NCBI GenBank assembly: GCA_900757595.1
Contig: CAAEOL010000001.1
Coordinates: forward strand, 33,374 to 97,373
Source of the DNA: an uncultured Collinsella sp.
GTDB lineage: Bacteria > Actinomycetota > Coriobacteriia > Coriobacteriales > Coriobacteriaceae
DNA: 64,000 bases
Direction: 5' to 3'
The notes beneath the pieces are model-generated. The model was not told where the DNA came from, did no database searches, and saw only the letters and a list, made by a program, of their open reading frames with translations. Shown here in pieces: positions 47,178 to 55,746 of the stretch. Numbering within the stretch: the first letter of the stretch is position 1; each line of letters starts with the position of its first letter. The position numbers were made by a program, and so were the translations under genes.

Positions 47178-48691
47178 TGGCGCTAAGCTTCGATTCCCTT
47201 ACCGCCGCTCAGATTGCCGCGGGCGTTGCCGCCGGCGACTTTACCGCTACCGAGGTGGCCCAGGCCTCCCTTGCCGCCATCGAGGCACGCGAGGGCGGGG
47301 TCCAGGCATTCCTGCAGGTGGCGCCCGAGCTTGCGCTCGAGGCCGCCGCGCGCGTGGATGCCGACCGTGCCGCAGGCAAGCCGCTGCCCCCGCTTGCGGG
47401 CGTGCCGTTGGCCATCAAGGACAACATGAACCTCGTGGGCACGCGCACCACCTGCGCTTCCCGCATGCTCGAGAACTACCAGAGTGTCTACACTGCCACC
47501 TGCGTCCAGCGCATGCTCGATGCCGGCTGCCTGCCCATGGGCAAGGCCAACATGGACGAGTTCGCCTTTGGTAGCTCTACCGAGAGCTCGGCCTTCCACC
47601 GCACCAACAACCCCTGGGATACCGAGCGCGTGCCCGGCGGCTCTTCGGGCGGTTCCGCTGCCGCCGTCGCCGCGGGCGAGGTCGCGCTCTCGCTGGGTTC
47701 GGACACCGGCGGCTCCATTCGCCAGCCGGCGTCGCTGTGCGGCGTGGTGGGCTTTAAGCCCACGTACGGCGCCGTGAGCCGTTACGGCGTGGTGGCCTTT
47801 GGCTCGTCGCTCGACCAGGTTGGCCCCTTCGGTCGCACGGTCGAGGATGTCGCGCTGGCCATGAACGCGCTTACCGGCGCGGGCCACGATCCGTACGACT
47901 GCACCAGCCAGGATTGTGCCGTCGACTTTACCGAGCACCTCAACGACAGTATCGAGGGCAAGCGCGTGGGCATCATCCCCGCGTTTATGGAGGCCGAGGG
48001 CCTGACGCCTGAGGTCAAGGCCGCTGTTCAGCGCGCCGCCCAGGAGCTGCAGAACCAGGGTGCCGAGCTGGTCGAGGTCGACCTGCCGCACCTGGACGCC
48101 GCCATCGCCGCCTACTACGTCATCGGCCCGGCCGAGGCGTTCTCCAACCTGGCCCGCTTCGACGGCATTCGCTACGGCTATCAGGAGGAGGGCTGCGCCA
48201 ACCTGTCCGACCAGAGTTCGCTCTCGCGCGCCCACGGCTTTGGTGCCGAGGCCAAGCGCCGTCAGATGCTCGGCGCCTACCTGCTGAGTTCGGGCGTGTA
48301 CGACAAGTACTACTACGCCGCGCAGAAGGCCCGCACGCTCATCACGCAGGACTACGATGCCGCGTATGCCAAGGTGTACACCATCCTCATGCCCGCCTCG
48401 CCGCGCACGGCCTTTAAGTTTGGCGAGATCAGTGACCCCACGCAGATGTACCTTTCGGACCTGTACACCATCTCGCTCAACATTTGCGGCAACGGTGGTA
48501 TCTCGGTGCCGCTGGGCCTGGGCGAGGATACTCAGCTGCCCGTTTCTGCCCAGCTGGTGGGCCCGGCGTTTAAGGACCGTCAGCTGCTCACGTTTGCCCG
48601 CGCCCTTGAGCGCGGTTTTGCCGATACCGCCACGGGCGCGCCCGCGCTTTCCGTCGCGCCCGATTTTGCCGGGAAGGGAGGCGAGCTGTAA
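47177..48691 (+). CDS. gatA: GatA amidase subunit of the tRNA amidotransferase
   Basis: A 504-residue amidase-signature enzyme that releases ammonia from glutamine. The Ser-cisSer-Lys triad is visible: Lys in LAIKDNMNL, cis-Ser in SDTGGSIRQPAS and nucleophilic Ser in PGGSSGGSAAAVAAGE with GSIRQP. Ammonia passes to GatB, which activates misacylated Asp-tRNA-Asn or Glu-tRNA-Gln. It is coupled to gatC and gatB by one-base overlaps. Confidence 0.97.
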   Translation: MALSFDSLTAAQIAAGVAAGDFTATEVAQASLAAIEAREGGVQAFLQVAPELALEAAARVDADRAAGKPLPPLAGVPLAIKDNMNLVGTRTTCASRMLENYQSVYTATCVQRMLDAGCLPMGKANMDEFAFGSSTESSAFHRTNNPWDTERVPGGSSGGSAAAVAAGEVALSLGSDTGGSIRQPASLCGVVGFKPTYGAVSRYGVVAFGSSLDQVGPFGRTVEDVALAMNALTGAGHDPYDCTSQDCAVDFTEHLNDSIEGKRVGIIPAFMEAEGLTPEVKAAVQRAAQELQNQGAELVEVDLPHLDAAIAAYYVIGPAEAFSNLARFDGIRYGYQEEGCANLSDQSSLSRAHGFGAEAKRRQMLGAYLLSSGVYDKYYYAAQKARTLITQDYDAAYAKVYTILMPASPRTAFKFGEISDPTQMYLSDLYTISLNICGNGGISVPLGLGEDTQLPVSAQLVGPAFKDRQLLTFARALERGFADTATGAPALSVAPDFAGKGGEL

Positions 48692-50367
48692 TGAAGGAGC
48701 TTTCCGAGGTCCTGCAGGATTGGGAGGCCGTGATCGGCCTGGAGATTCACACCGAGCTCACCGCACTCGATACCAAGATGTTCTGCAACTGCAAGCTCAG
48801 CCACGATGACGAGCCCAACGCCAACGTGTGCCCGGTGTGCCTGGGCCTGCCCGGCGCCCTGCCGGTGCCCAACAAGCGCGCCATCGAGAGCATCGTCAAG
48901 GCCGGTCTCGCCACCAACTGCGAGATTCAGCGCCACTCGATGTTCTACCGCAAGCACTACTTCTATCCCGACATGGCCAAGAACTTCCAGACCACGCAGG
49001 GTCCGGTCGCCTTTGCCATGTACGGTCACCTGGATCTGGATGTGACCGGTCGCGGTGCCGCCGAGCGCCCCGACTGCGCATTCGGCGAGGCCGAGGCCCA
49101 GAGCCTGGCGAGCGCCTCGGCCAACGCCGAGGGCCTGTCCACGTCCATGACGTCGACCATGCGCGAGGGCACCCAGCGCGCCGGCCACCTGGCCAGCTAT
49201 GACGCGTCCAACCTGCAGATGCCCGAACGTCGCGAGGACGGTTCCTACACGGTGCCCATCCGCATCCTGCGCATCCACATGGAGGAGGACGCAGCCAAGA
49301 TGGTGCACGTGGGCGGTGCCGAGGGCCGCATTACCGCCGCGGCCGAGTCGCTCGTCGACTACAACCGCTGCGGCACGCCTTTGATTGAGCTCGTGACCGA
49401 GCCCGACTTGCGTACGCCCGAGGAGGCTCGCCTGTTTATGGAGAAGCTCCGTCGCATCTTTGTGACGCTGGGCATTTCGGACTGCTCCATGGAGAAGGGT
49501 TCCATGCGCTGCGACGGCAATGTGTCGCTGCGCCGCCGCGGCGAGACCAAGCTGGGCACCAAGACCGAGCTCAAGAACCTCAACTCGTTTAAGAGTCTGC
49601 ATGACGGCCTTGCCTACGAGATCTGCCGCCAGGCCGAGGTGCTCGAGGAAGGCGGCATCATCTATCAGGAGACCCGCCACTGGGAGCCCAGCCGCAAGCG
49701 CACCGTGGTCATGCGCGTGAAGGAGACGGCTGACGACTATCGTCTGTTCCCCGATCCCGACCTAGCGCCGTTCGATCTGGACGACGAGTTCATCGACCGC
49801 TGCCGTGGCGAGATCCCCGAGCTGCCCGATGCCAAGCGCGCCCGTTTTGAGGCCGACTTTGGCATTAAGACGGCCGACGCCGAGCAGATTGCCGGCGACC
49901 CCGAGTTTGCCGACTTCTTTGAGGCTGCCGCTGCCGGTATGGCTGGCAAGGAGGCCCAGACGGTTGCAAACTTGCTGGTGAACGAGATGATCGCCTATCT
50001 TAAGGGCGCGGGCGTGTCGCTCGCCGAGTCCGGCATCGCGCCGGCTCAGGTGGCAGCCCTTGCCAAGTTGCTGGCGACCGATGCCATCAGCTCCAACCAG
50101 GCGCACGAGGTCTTTGAGGCCATGGCCCAGACCGGTGACGATCCCAACAAGATCGTCGACGAGCGTGGTATGCGTCAGGTGAGCGATGCCGGCGCGCTGC
50201 AGCCGATCGTGGACGAGGTGCTGGCAAACTGTGCCGATCAGGCGCAGCAGTATCGTGACGGCAACCAGAAGGTTATCGGCTTTTTGGTGGGCCAGTGCAT
50301 GAAGGCGAGCCGCGGCAAGGGCAATCCGAAGCTCTTCAACGAGTTGCTGAGAACGTCGCTCTCGTAA
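48691..50367 (+). CDS. gatB: GatB subunit of the tRNA amidotransferase
   Basis: A 558-residue GatB, longer than the usual ~480. It has the GatB/E signature VIGLEIHTEL, zinc-site cysteines (FCNC and CPVCLGLPGALP), RKHYFYPDMAKNFQ, the kinase-active MEEDAAKM region and the C-terminal YqeY-like tail ending RGKGNPKLFNELLR. An insertion of roughly 60 residues lies around residues 120-180 (GAAERPDCAFGEAEAQSLAS onward), between YGHLDL and the MEEDAAKM region, absent from short GatB proteins as I remember them. GGGAAGGGAGG precedes the ATG. Confidence 0.96.
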   Translation: MKELSEVLQDWEAVIGLEIHTELTALDTKMFCNCKLSHDDEPNANVCPVCLGLPGALPVPNKRAIESIVKAGLATNCEIQRHSMFYRKHYFYPDMAKNFQTTQGPVAFAMYGHLDLDVTGRGAAERPDCAFGEAEAQSLASASANAEGLSTSMTSTMREGTQRAGHLASYDASNLQMPERREDGSYTVPIRILRIHMEEDAAKMVHVGGAEGRITAAAESLVDYNRCGTPLIELVTEPDLRTPEEARLFMEKLRRIFVTLGISDCSMEKGSMRCDGNVSLRRRGETKLGTKTELKNLNSFKSLHDGLAYEICRQAEVLEEGGIIYQETRHWEPSRKRTVVMRVKETADDYRLFPDPDLAPFDLDDEFIDRCRGEIPELPDAKRARFEADFGIKTADAEQIAGDPEFADFFEAAAAGMAGKEAQTVANLLVNEMIAYLKGAGVSLAESGIAPAQVAALAKLLATDAISSNQAHEVFEAMAQTGDDPNKIVDERGMRQVSDAGALQPIVDEVLANCADQAQQYRDGNQKVIGFLVGQCMKASRGKGNPKLFNELLRTSLS

Positions 50368-50370
50368 GCG

Positions 50371-50506
50371 GGAACCGAGGGGCCGGGCGCAGGGCCTTGC
50401 CTCTCAATTTCGGACAGTCCTGACTCACGACGGAGGCGCCACTGGCGCCTCCTGTTCGTGCGGAACTCATTGAGAGGCAAGGCCCTGCGCCCGGCCCCTC
50501 GGTTCC
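50371..50506. repeat. Perfect 38-bp inverted repeat with inner hairpin, after gatB
   Basis: Positions 50371-50408 (GGAACCGAGGGGCCGGGCGC onward) are exactly complementary to 50469-50506. Between them lies a second hairpin, GGAGGCGCC, ACT, GGCGCCTCC (50432-50452). It begins four bases after the gatB stop and could end transcription, though it is far longer than a normal terminator. Confidence 0.9.
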
Positions 50507-50554
50507 GTGACGACTCGGCCGTTCGGGTCAGGTGGGGCTGAATGGAATTTGGTG

Positions 50555-50587
50555 AATGAGGGCGCCGTTGGCGCCTTCATTCTTTAT
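50555..50587. terminator. Bidirectional hairpin between gatB and the AraC gene
   Basis: AATGAGGGCGCC pairs with GGCGCCTTCATT (one mismatch) around GTT, with TCTTTATAT to the right. It lies at the 3' ends of two converging genes. Confidence 0.65.
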
Positions 50588-51582
50588 ATATGTTGGGAGC
50601 GCCAGGCGGTGGGGGTGGTGCCGGTGTGTTGCTTGAAGGCTTGGGCGAAGGCGGCCTGCTGAGGGTAGCCTAGACGCTCTGCCACCTGCGCTATCGTGAG
50701 CGCGCTATCGGCCAAAAGGTCCTGTGCTCGCTCTATACGGCGTCTGCGAATGTAGGCGCCCAGGGACTCGCCAGTTTGGGCCTTAAAGGTGGCGCATAGT
50801 TTGGAGCGGCTTGTGTAGAGCCTCTCGGCCACCTCGTTGATACCCACACGTCTGCCTTTGTCGAGCGCGCGCTCAATCATTGCCGTTGCTTCTTCGGCAA
50901 TGGTTATGCTGACGCGTGTGTCTGCCGCCTGCCGCGCCTGCTTGTGGGCCGCGCGCGAACAGGCGAGCTCCGCGACCATGGTCTCCACGATGCCTTGCAT
51001 ATAGACGTGTCCGCCTACGGTACGGGCGCGTTCCTCGTTAATCCGACGCAGCGTGTGGCAGATGGCAGACGTCGCCTCCTCGTGCCATGGCTCGGCAAAC
51101 GCCTCGAAGATTCCCGCGAACTCGGTGGGATAGCGGTGCTCCAGTTCGTCAAAAAATCCAGGCAAAAAGAGCACCGAGCGCGAGTGATAAAGCTGCCCTG
51201 CAAACAGCGGACTTAGCTCCTCGCCGCAGCTATCTTGGATAAAGCTGCACACCGCGCTGTTCGGCCACGGCCCGCGCAGTGGCTTAAGGTTCGCAGGCGT
51301 TATGCCAGCCTTGGGCATGCATATGAGCGTGGGCGCGCTGACCTCGCTCACGCAGGCGTACGGCTCGGGTGTGTATTCCGCCAGGTACATATCGTGCGTC
51401 GGGGTAATGAAATGCTCTATGACGATGCAGGTGGGGGAGAGGGGCATGATCCATGCGCGTCCGTGCGCCCGATCGTTTGCCACCTCGCCGGTAAAGACGG
51501 CGCCCTTGCCGGAAAGCTCCAGGCCAAACTGCTCAAACTGCGGTGCGTAGAGCTCGGTTATGTTGGTCGCGGCCCGATGCAT
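50584..51582 (-). CDS. AraC-family transcriptional regulator
   Basis: A 332-residue regulator from ATG 51582, chosen for GGAAGGGG upstream; an in-frame ATG at 51615 is possible. The C-terminal pair of HTH motifs is clear: GINEVAERLYTSRSKLCATF, then TIAQVAERLGYPQQAAFAQA, ending HTGTTPTAWRSQ. The N-terminal 230 residues are a ligand-binding region without recognised motif. It diverges from two ABC half-exporters, resembling YbtA-type regulators next to siderophore ABC exporter-like pairs, so control of those genes is likely. Confidence 0.88.
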   Translation of the reverse strand: MHRAATNITELYAPQFEQFGLELSGKGAVFTGEVANDRAHGRAWIMPLSPTCIVIEHFITPTHDMYLAEYTPEPYACVSEVSAPTLICMPKAGITPANLKPLRGPWPNSAVCSFIQDSCGEELSPLFAGQLYHSRSVLFLPGFFDELEHRYPTEFAGIFEAFAEPWHEEATSAICHTLRRINEERARTVGGHVYMQGIVETMVAELACSRAAHKQARQAADTRVSITIAEEATAMIERALDKGRRVGINEVAERLYTSRSKLCATFKAQTGESLGAYIRRRRIERAQDLLADSALTIAQVAERLGYPQQAAFAQAFKQHTGTTPTAWRSQHI

Positions 51583-51702
51583 TTTCGAAAGCGTCCCCTT
51601 CCTTTGCAGAAACATCCACGTCTGGCTCGATTGTGTGCCTTGGCTAACATATCAATGATAAGTTGATTACGGTTAACTCTCAAGCCGTTAGAAAGGAATC
51701 TC

Positions 51703-53529
51703 ATGGCAAAGGGATCAAAAAGGGAAGGCGGCGGTATCGGCGAGCTACTTGCATATGCCGGCGACCGTAAATTCCTAACGTATTTGGGCATGGCGCTCTC
51801 GGCGCTCTCGCAACTGCTGAGCTTTGGCCCGTATGTGTGCATCTGGTTTGTCGCGCGAGACCTTATCGCTGTGGCGCCTAACTGGAGCGAAGCCACCGAT
51901 ATCGCGATGTATGGCTGGTGGGCCGTGGGTTTTGCCCTGGCAAGCATCGTAGTGTATTTCGTGGGGCTCATGTGCACGCACCTGTCTGCGTTTCGCTGCG
52001 CGTCCAATATCCGCAAGACTGCGAGCGAACACCTGCTTAAGCTGCCGCTTGGCTACTTTGACATGCACGCCACCGGTGAGCTGCGCCGTATTGTAGACGG
52101 ATGTGCCGCCTCCACCGAGACCCTGCTTGCGCACATGCTGCCCGATATCGCCGGCGCCACCGCCATGGTCGCCGGCCTGCTCGTGCTGCTTTTCGCACTC
52201 GATTGGCGTTTGGGCGCGGCATGTCTCATCTCGGTGGCCATTTCGTTTGGCGCCATGGCCGCCATGATGGGCGGCAAGGGCGCCGAGTTTATGAAGGCCT
52301 ACATGGGAGCGCTGGTCAAGATGAACAAGACCGGCACCGAATACGTACGCGGCATCCCCGTGGTCAAGGTGTTTCAGCAGACGGTCTACTCCTTTAAGGC
52401 CTTCCACGATGCGATCGCCGAATACGCCGACATGGCACAAAACTATTCGGGCACGTTCTGCCGAGGCCCGCAGGTGCTCAACCTTACCGCGCTCAATGGT
52501 CTTGTGGCATTCCTGCTGCCCGTGGCGTTGCTGTTGGCACCGGGCGAGACGGACTTCGCGCATTTTATGGCAAACTTCACATTTTACGCGATATTTTCGG
52601 CCGTGGTGCCGACGGCCATGACCAAGCTCATGTTTGTGGGCGAGGCCTCTCAGATGAGTGCCGATTCGCTGGCTCGCATCCGAAGCGTCATGGATTCCAA
52701 GCAGCTCTCCGTGCCCGCTCAACCCAAGTACCCTGCCAGCAGCGACGTGCGATTTGAGGATGTGAGCTTTACCTACGAGGGCGCCGAGGCGCCTGCCGTC
52801 AACCATGCGAGTTTTAGCGTTTCCGCGGGTAGTACCCTCGCGCTTGTGGGTCCTTCGGGAGGCGGCAAGTCAACCTGTGCAAGCCTGATCCCGCGTTTTT
52901 GGGATGTTTCCTCGGGTCGAGTGCTCGTAGGCGGTGTGGACGTTCGCGATATGGATCCGAACGAGCTTATGGACCAGGTCGCCTTCGTGTTCCAGACCAA
53001 CCAGCTGTTCCGGCAAACACTTGCCGATAACGTGCGTGCCTCCAAGCCTACGGCCACTGACGACGAAGTGCGTGCGGCCCTCTCCGCAGCTCAGTGCGAC
53101 GACATTGTGGCCAAGCTCCCACAGGGCATCAACACCATGCTCGGCGCCGGCGGAGCATATCTTTCGGGCGGCGAGGTCCAGCGCGTGGCACTCGCCCGCG
53201 CGATCCTTAAAGACGCTCCTATCGTGGTGCTCGATGAGGCCACGGCGTTTGCCGACCCCGAGAACGAGGCGCTCATCCAGCGCGCCTTTAGCAAGCTGGC
53301 GGCGGGTCGCACGGTCATTATGATCGCGCACCGGCTTTCTACCGTGGTGGGGGCCGACAAGATCGTGGTGCTCAACCAAGGTAGCGTGCAGGAGGCCGGC
53401 ACCCATGCCGAGCTGCTGTCCCAAAAGGGTCTATACGCCAAGATGTGGGCCGAATACGAACAGGCCGCGAGCTGGAAAATCACTGCTACGACCGCGGATG
53501 CCGCCGTCGCGAAAGGAGGCGAGGCCTAA
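51703..53529 (+). CDS. ABC half-transporter, membrane plus ATPase (first of pair)
   Basis: A 608-residue type IV ABC protein. Six membrane spans occupy residues ~25-320. The ATPase domain has Walker A GPSGGGKST, signature LSGGEVQR and Walker B IVVLDEAT. The frame ends one codon before the partner gene, which has the AAAGGAGG inside this gene's end, so both are made together and probably form a heterodimer. In this layout with an AraC regulator, relatives include YbtP/YbtQ and IrtA/IrtB, exporter-fold proteins that import iron-siderophores. The substrate is not provable from sequence. Confidence 0.9.
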   Translation: MAKGSKREGGGIGELLAYAGDRKFLTYLGMALSALSQLLSFGPYVCIWFVARDLIAVAPNWSEATDIAMYGWWAVGFALASIVVYFVGLMCTHLSAFRCASNIRKTASEHLLKLPLGYFDMHATGELRRIVDGCAASTETLLAHMLPDIAGATAMVAGLLVLLFALDWRLGAACLISVAISFGAMAAMMGGKGAEFMKAYMGALVKMNKTGTEYVRGIPVVKVFQQTVYSFKAFHDAIAEYADMAQNYSGTFCRGPQVLNLTALNGLVAFLLPVALLLAPGETDFAHFMANFTFYAIFSAVVPTAMTKLMFVGEASQMSADSLARIRSVMDSKQLSVPAQPKYPASSDVRFEDVSFTYEGAEAPAVNHASFSVSAGSTLALVGPSGGGKSTCASLIPRFWDVSSGRVLVGGVDVRDMDPNELMDQVAFVFQTNQLFRQTLADNVRASKPTATDDEVRAALSAAQCDDIVAKLPQGINTMLGAGGAYLSGGEVQRVALARAILKDAPIVVLDEATAFADPENEALIQRAFSKLAAGRTVIMIAHRLSTVVGADKIVVLNQGSVQEAGTHAELLSQKGLYAKMWAEYEQAASWKITATTADAAVAKGGEA

Positions 53530-55287
53530 ATGTTCGCCTCATTCCAAAAGAAGTATTTCCTATCCGATAAAGGCATCGCCGGCGTAAAACGCGGTGTCTT
53601 CTGGACCGCGCTCACCAATCTTATTACCATGGCCGGCATGGGCTTTTTATTCCTGGTTATGGCTGGCTTTGTCGAGCATCTCGCCAGCGGGGCTGACCTG
53701 CCGGATGCCCTGCCGATCGTGGGCGGCCTCCTGGTCTTTTTCGTGTTGCTCTTTGCCTCTAACTGGCAACAGTATTACTACACCTACTGCATCTTTTACG
53801 AGGAGTGCGGCAAGCAGCGTATGGAGATCGCCGAGCGCTTGCGCAAACTGCCGCTGTCGTTTTTTGGTCGTCGTGATCTGGCCGATTTAACCGAGACCAT
53901 CATGGGTGACGTTCAGACTATGGAGCATGCCTACAGCCATGTGCTGGGAGAACTCTGGGGCGCCATCATCGCAAGTGCCATCGTGTTCGTGTCGTCGCTG
54001 TTCTTTTGCTGGCAGCTGGCGATCGCGGCGTTTTGGAGCATTCCCGTGGCCTTTGCCGTGCTGTATCTAACACGCGGCCCCATGACCCCGGTGTTCGACC
54101 GCGTGCGCGCCGAGAAGGTCAAGGTCACCGAGGCGATCCAGGAGACGCTCGACTGCGTGCGCGAAATCCGCGCCACCAACCAGGAGGCCCATTATCTTGA
54201 GGGGCTCAACGCCGTGATCGATGTCGAGGAGCGCGAGACCACCAAGGGCGAGCTCGTCAACGGGCTTCTGGTCAACTCCGCCTTCTCCATTCTGCGTCTG
54301 GGCATTGCCACCACGCTGGTCACGGGCGCCACGATGGTCGCCTCCGGGCAGGTCGACTTTTTGGTGATGTTTGCCTTCCTGCTTATGGTGAGCCGTATCT
54401 ACGCGCCGTTTGATCAGGCCCTTATGCTCGTGTCGGAGCTGTTTGTCGCCGAGTCGTCTGCCAAGCGCATGCGTTCCATCATGGAAGAGCCTGTGGCGCG
54501 GGGCAGCGAGAAATTTGAGCCCGTGGGCCACGATGTGGTGTTCGATCACGTGGCATTTGGCTATGGTGCGGGCGAGGACGGCCGCGCCGGCGAGAAAGTT
54601 CTTACCGATGTGAGCTTTACCGCCAAGGAAGGCGAAGTTACGGCGCTGGTCGGTCCTTCGGGTTCCGGTAAGTCTACGGTGAGCCGCCTGGCCGCGCGCT
54701 TTTGGGACGCCACCGAAGGCACGGTCACCGTGGGTGGCGTGGATGTTGCGAGCGTGGACCCCGAGGTGCTGCTGCGCGACTACGCCATTGTGTTCCAAGA
54801 CGTGCTGCTCTTTGACGACACGGTGATGGGAAACATCCGTCTTGGTCGTCGCGATGCCACCGATGAGGAAGTGCTTGCTGCCGCGCGTGCCGCCAACTGC
54901 GACGAGTTTGTGAGCCGCATGCCGCAGGGCTATGACACCATGATCGGCGAGAACGGCTCCAAGCTGTCCGGCGGCGAGCGCCAGCGCATCTCCATCGCCC
55001 GCGCGCTGCTCAAAGATGCGCCGATTGTGTTGCTGGACGAGGCGACGGCGAGTTTGGATGTGGAGAACGAGACCGTGGTGCAGCAGGCGCTCTCCCGCCT
55101 GCTCGCAGGAAAGACAGTTATCGTGATCGCCCACCGTATGCGCACGGTAGAAAATGCCGATAAGATCGTTGTACTCAAGGATGGTGTGGTTGCCGAGCAG
55201 GGCACTCCGGCGCAGCTCAAGGCGGCAGGTGGAGAATTCGCCCGCATGGTTGCGCTGCAAAAGGAAGCGGCTGCCTGGCAGCTGTAA
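53530..55287 (+). CDS. ABC half-transporter, membrane plus ATPase (second of pair)
   Basis: A 585-residue exporter-type ABC protein beginning directly after the stop of its partner. Membrane spans fill residues ~20-310; the ATPase domain has Walker A GPSGSGKST, signature LSGGERQR and Walker B IVLLDEAT. Both halves keep complete ATPase motifs, so neither site looks degenerate. An iron-responsive type operator lies just after it, but in front of the next transcription unit. Confidence 0.9.
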   Translation: MFASFQKKYFLSDKGIAGVKRGVFWTALTNLITMAGMGFLFLVMAGFVEHLASGADLPDALPIVGGLLVFFVLLFASNWQQYYYTYCIFYEECGKQRMEIAERLRKLPLSFFGRRDLADLTETIMGDVQTMEHAYSHVLGELWGAIIASAIVFVSSLFFCWQLAIAAFWSIPVAFAVLYLTRGPMTPVFDRVRAEKVKVTEAIQETLDCVREIRATNQEAHYLEGLNAVIDVEERETTKGELVNGLLVNSAFSILRLGIATTLVTGATMVASGQVDFLVMFAFLLMVSRIYAPFDQALMLVSELFVAESSAKRMRSIMEEPVARGSEKFEPVGHDVVFDHVAFGYGAGEDGRAGEKVLTDVSFTAKEGEVTALVGPSGSGKSTVSRLAARFWDATEGTVTVGGVDVASVDPEVLLRDYAIVFQDVLLFDDTVMGNIRLGRRDATDEEVLAAARAANCDEFVSRMPQGYDTMIGENGSKLSGGERQRISIARALLKDAPIVLLDEATASLDVENETVVQQALSRLLAGKTVIVIAHRMRTVENADKIVVLKDGVVAEQGTPAQLKAAGGEFARMVALQKEAAAWQL

Positions 55288-55293
55288 GAAGGG

Positions 55294-55315
55294 GCAAAGG
55301 AACAGTCCCTTTGTC
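55294..55315. repeat. Palindromic intergenic element, short form, second copy
   Basis: GCAAAGGAACAGTCCCTTTG with its flanks is closely similar to the element at 3952-3978 (shared ACAGTCCCTTTGTCACAT). It lies after the ABC pair. Confidence 0.55.
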
Positions 55316-55318
55316 ACA

Positions 55319-55374
55319 TTGACAATCGGTTACTCCGCATCGTTAATTTTCAAAAGGTTAGCCATGGCTGACCT
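55319..55374 (+). promoter_or_regulatory. Promoter with DtxR/IdeR-like operator before the P-type ATPase operon
   Basis: TTGACA (55319-55324) and TTAATT (55343-55348) are 18 bp apart. Directly downstream, at the expected transcription start, lies AGGTTAGCCATGGCTGACCT (55355-55374), an inverted repeat matching at 18 of 20 positions and very close to the DtxR/IdeR consensus. Metal-dependent repression of the two following genes is inferred. Confidence 0.65.
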
Positions 55375-55482
55375 AGATAGTTAGATAGAATTAAGGTATT
55401 TCAAAAGCGTGCTCGAGCTAACTGATGAACTCGGGTGCTAAGGCACCATGCCGCGCCCCATGCGGCAAAAGGGAGAAGCAAC

Positions 55483-55728
55483 ATGAAGAAGTCGACGTTT
55501 AACACCCTGCTTGTTGGTGGCGGTTTTCTGCTTGGCACGGCCGGCATCAAGCTGCTTACCAGCGCTCCGGTCAAGAATGCCTGCGTGCAGGGTATCGCGT
55601 GCGGCATGCGCATCAAGAACGGCTACCAGGACATGGTCGAGCAGGCCAAGGCTAATGTCGACGACATGGTTGCCGAGGCTGCTTACATCACCCAGAGCGA
55701 GGCCGCCGCGGACAACGCAGCTGAGTAG
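55483..55728 (+). CDS. Small hydrophobic-helix protein paired with a P1B-type ATPase (DUF6110-like)
   Basis: An 81-residue protein with a Gly-rich hydrophobic helix near the N-terminus (TLLVGGGFLLGTAGIKLLTS) and an amphipathic acidic C-terminal half (YQDMVEQAKANVDDMVAEAA). It resembles, from memory, the DUF6110 proteins found next to heavy-metal P-type ATPases. AAAAGGGAG precedes the ATG, and the ATPase gene starts 18 bp after its stop. A small membrane protein beside such an ATPase is also the layout of ferrosome (fez) loci. Function is unproven. Confidence 0.65.
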   Translation: MKKSTFNTLLVGGGFLLGTAGIKLLTSAPVKNACVQGIACGMRIKNGYQDMVEQAKANVDDMVAEAAYITQSEAAADNAAE

Positions 55729-55746
55729 CGCTTCCAGGCACAAACT

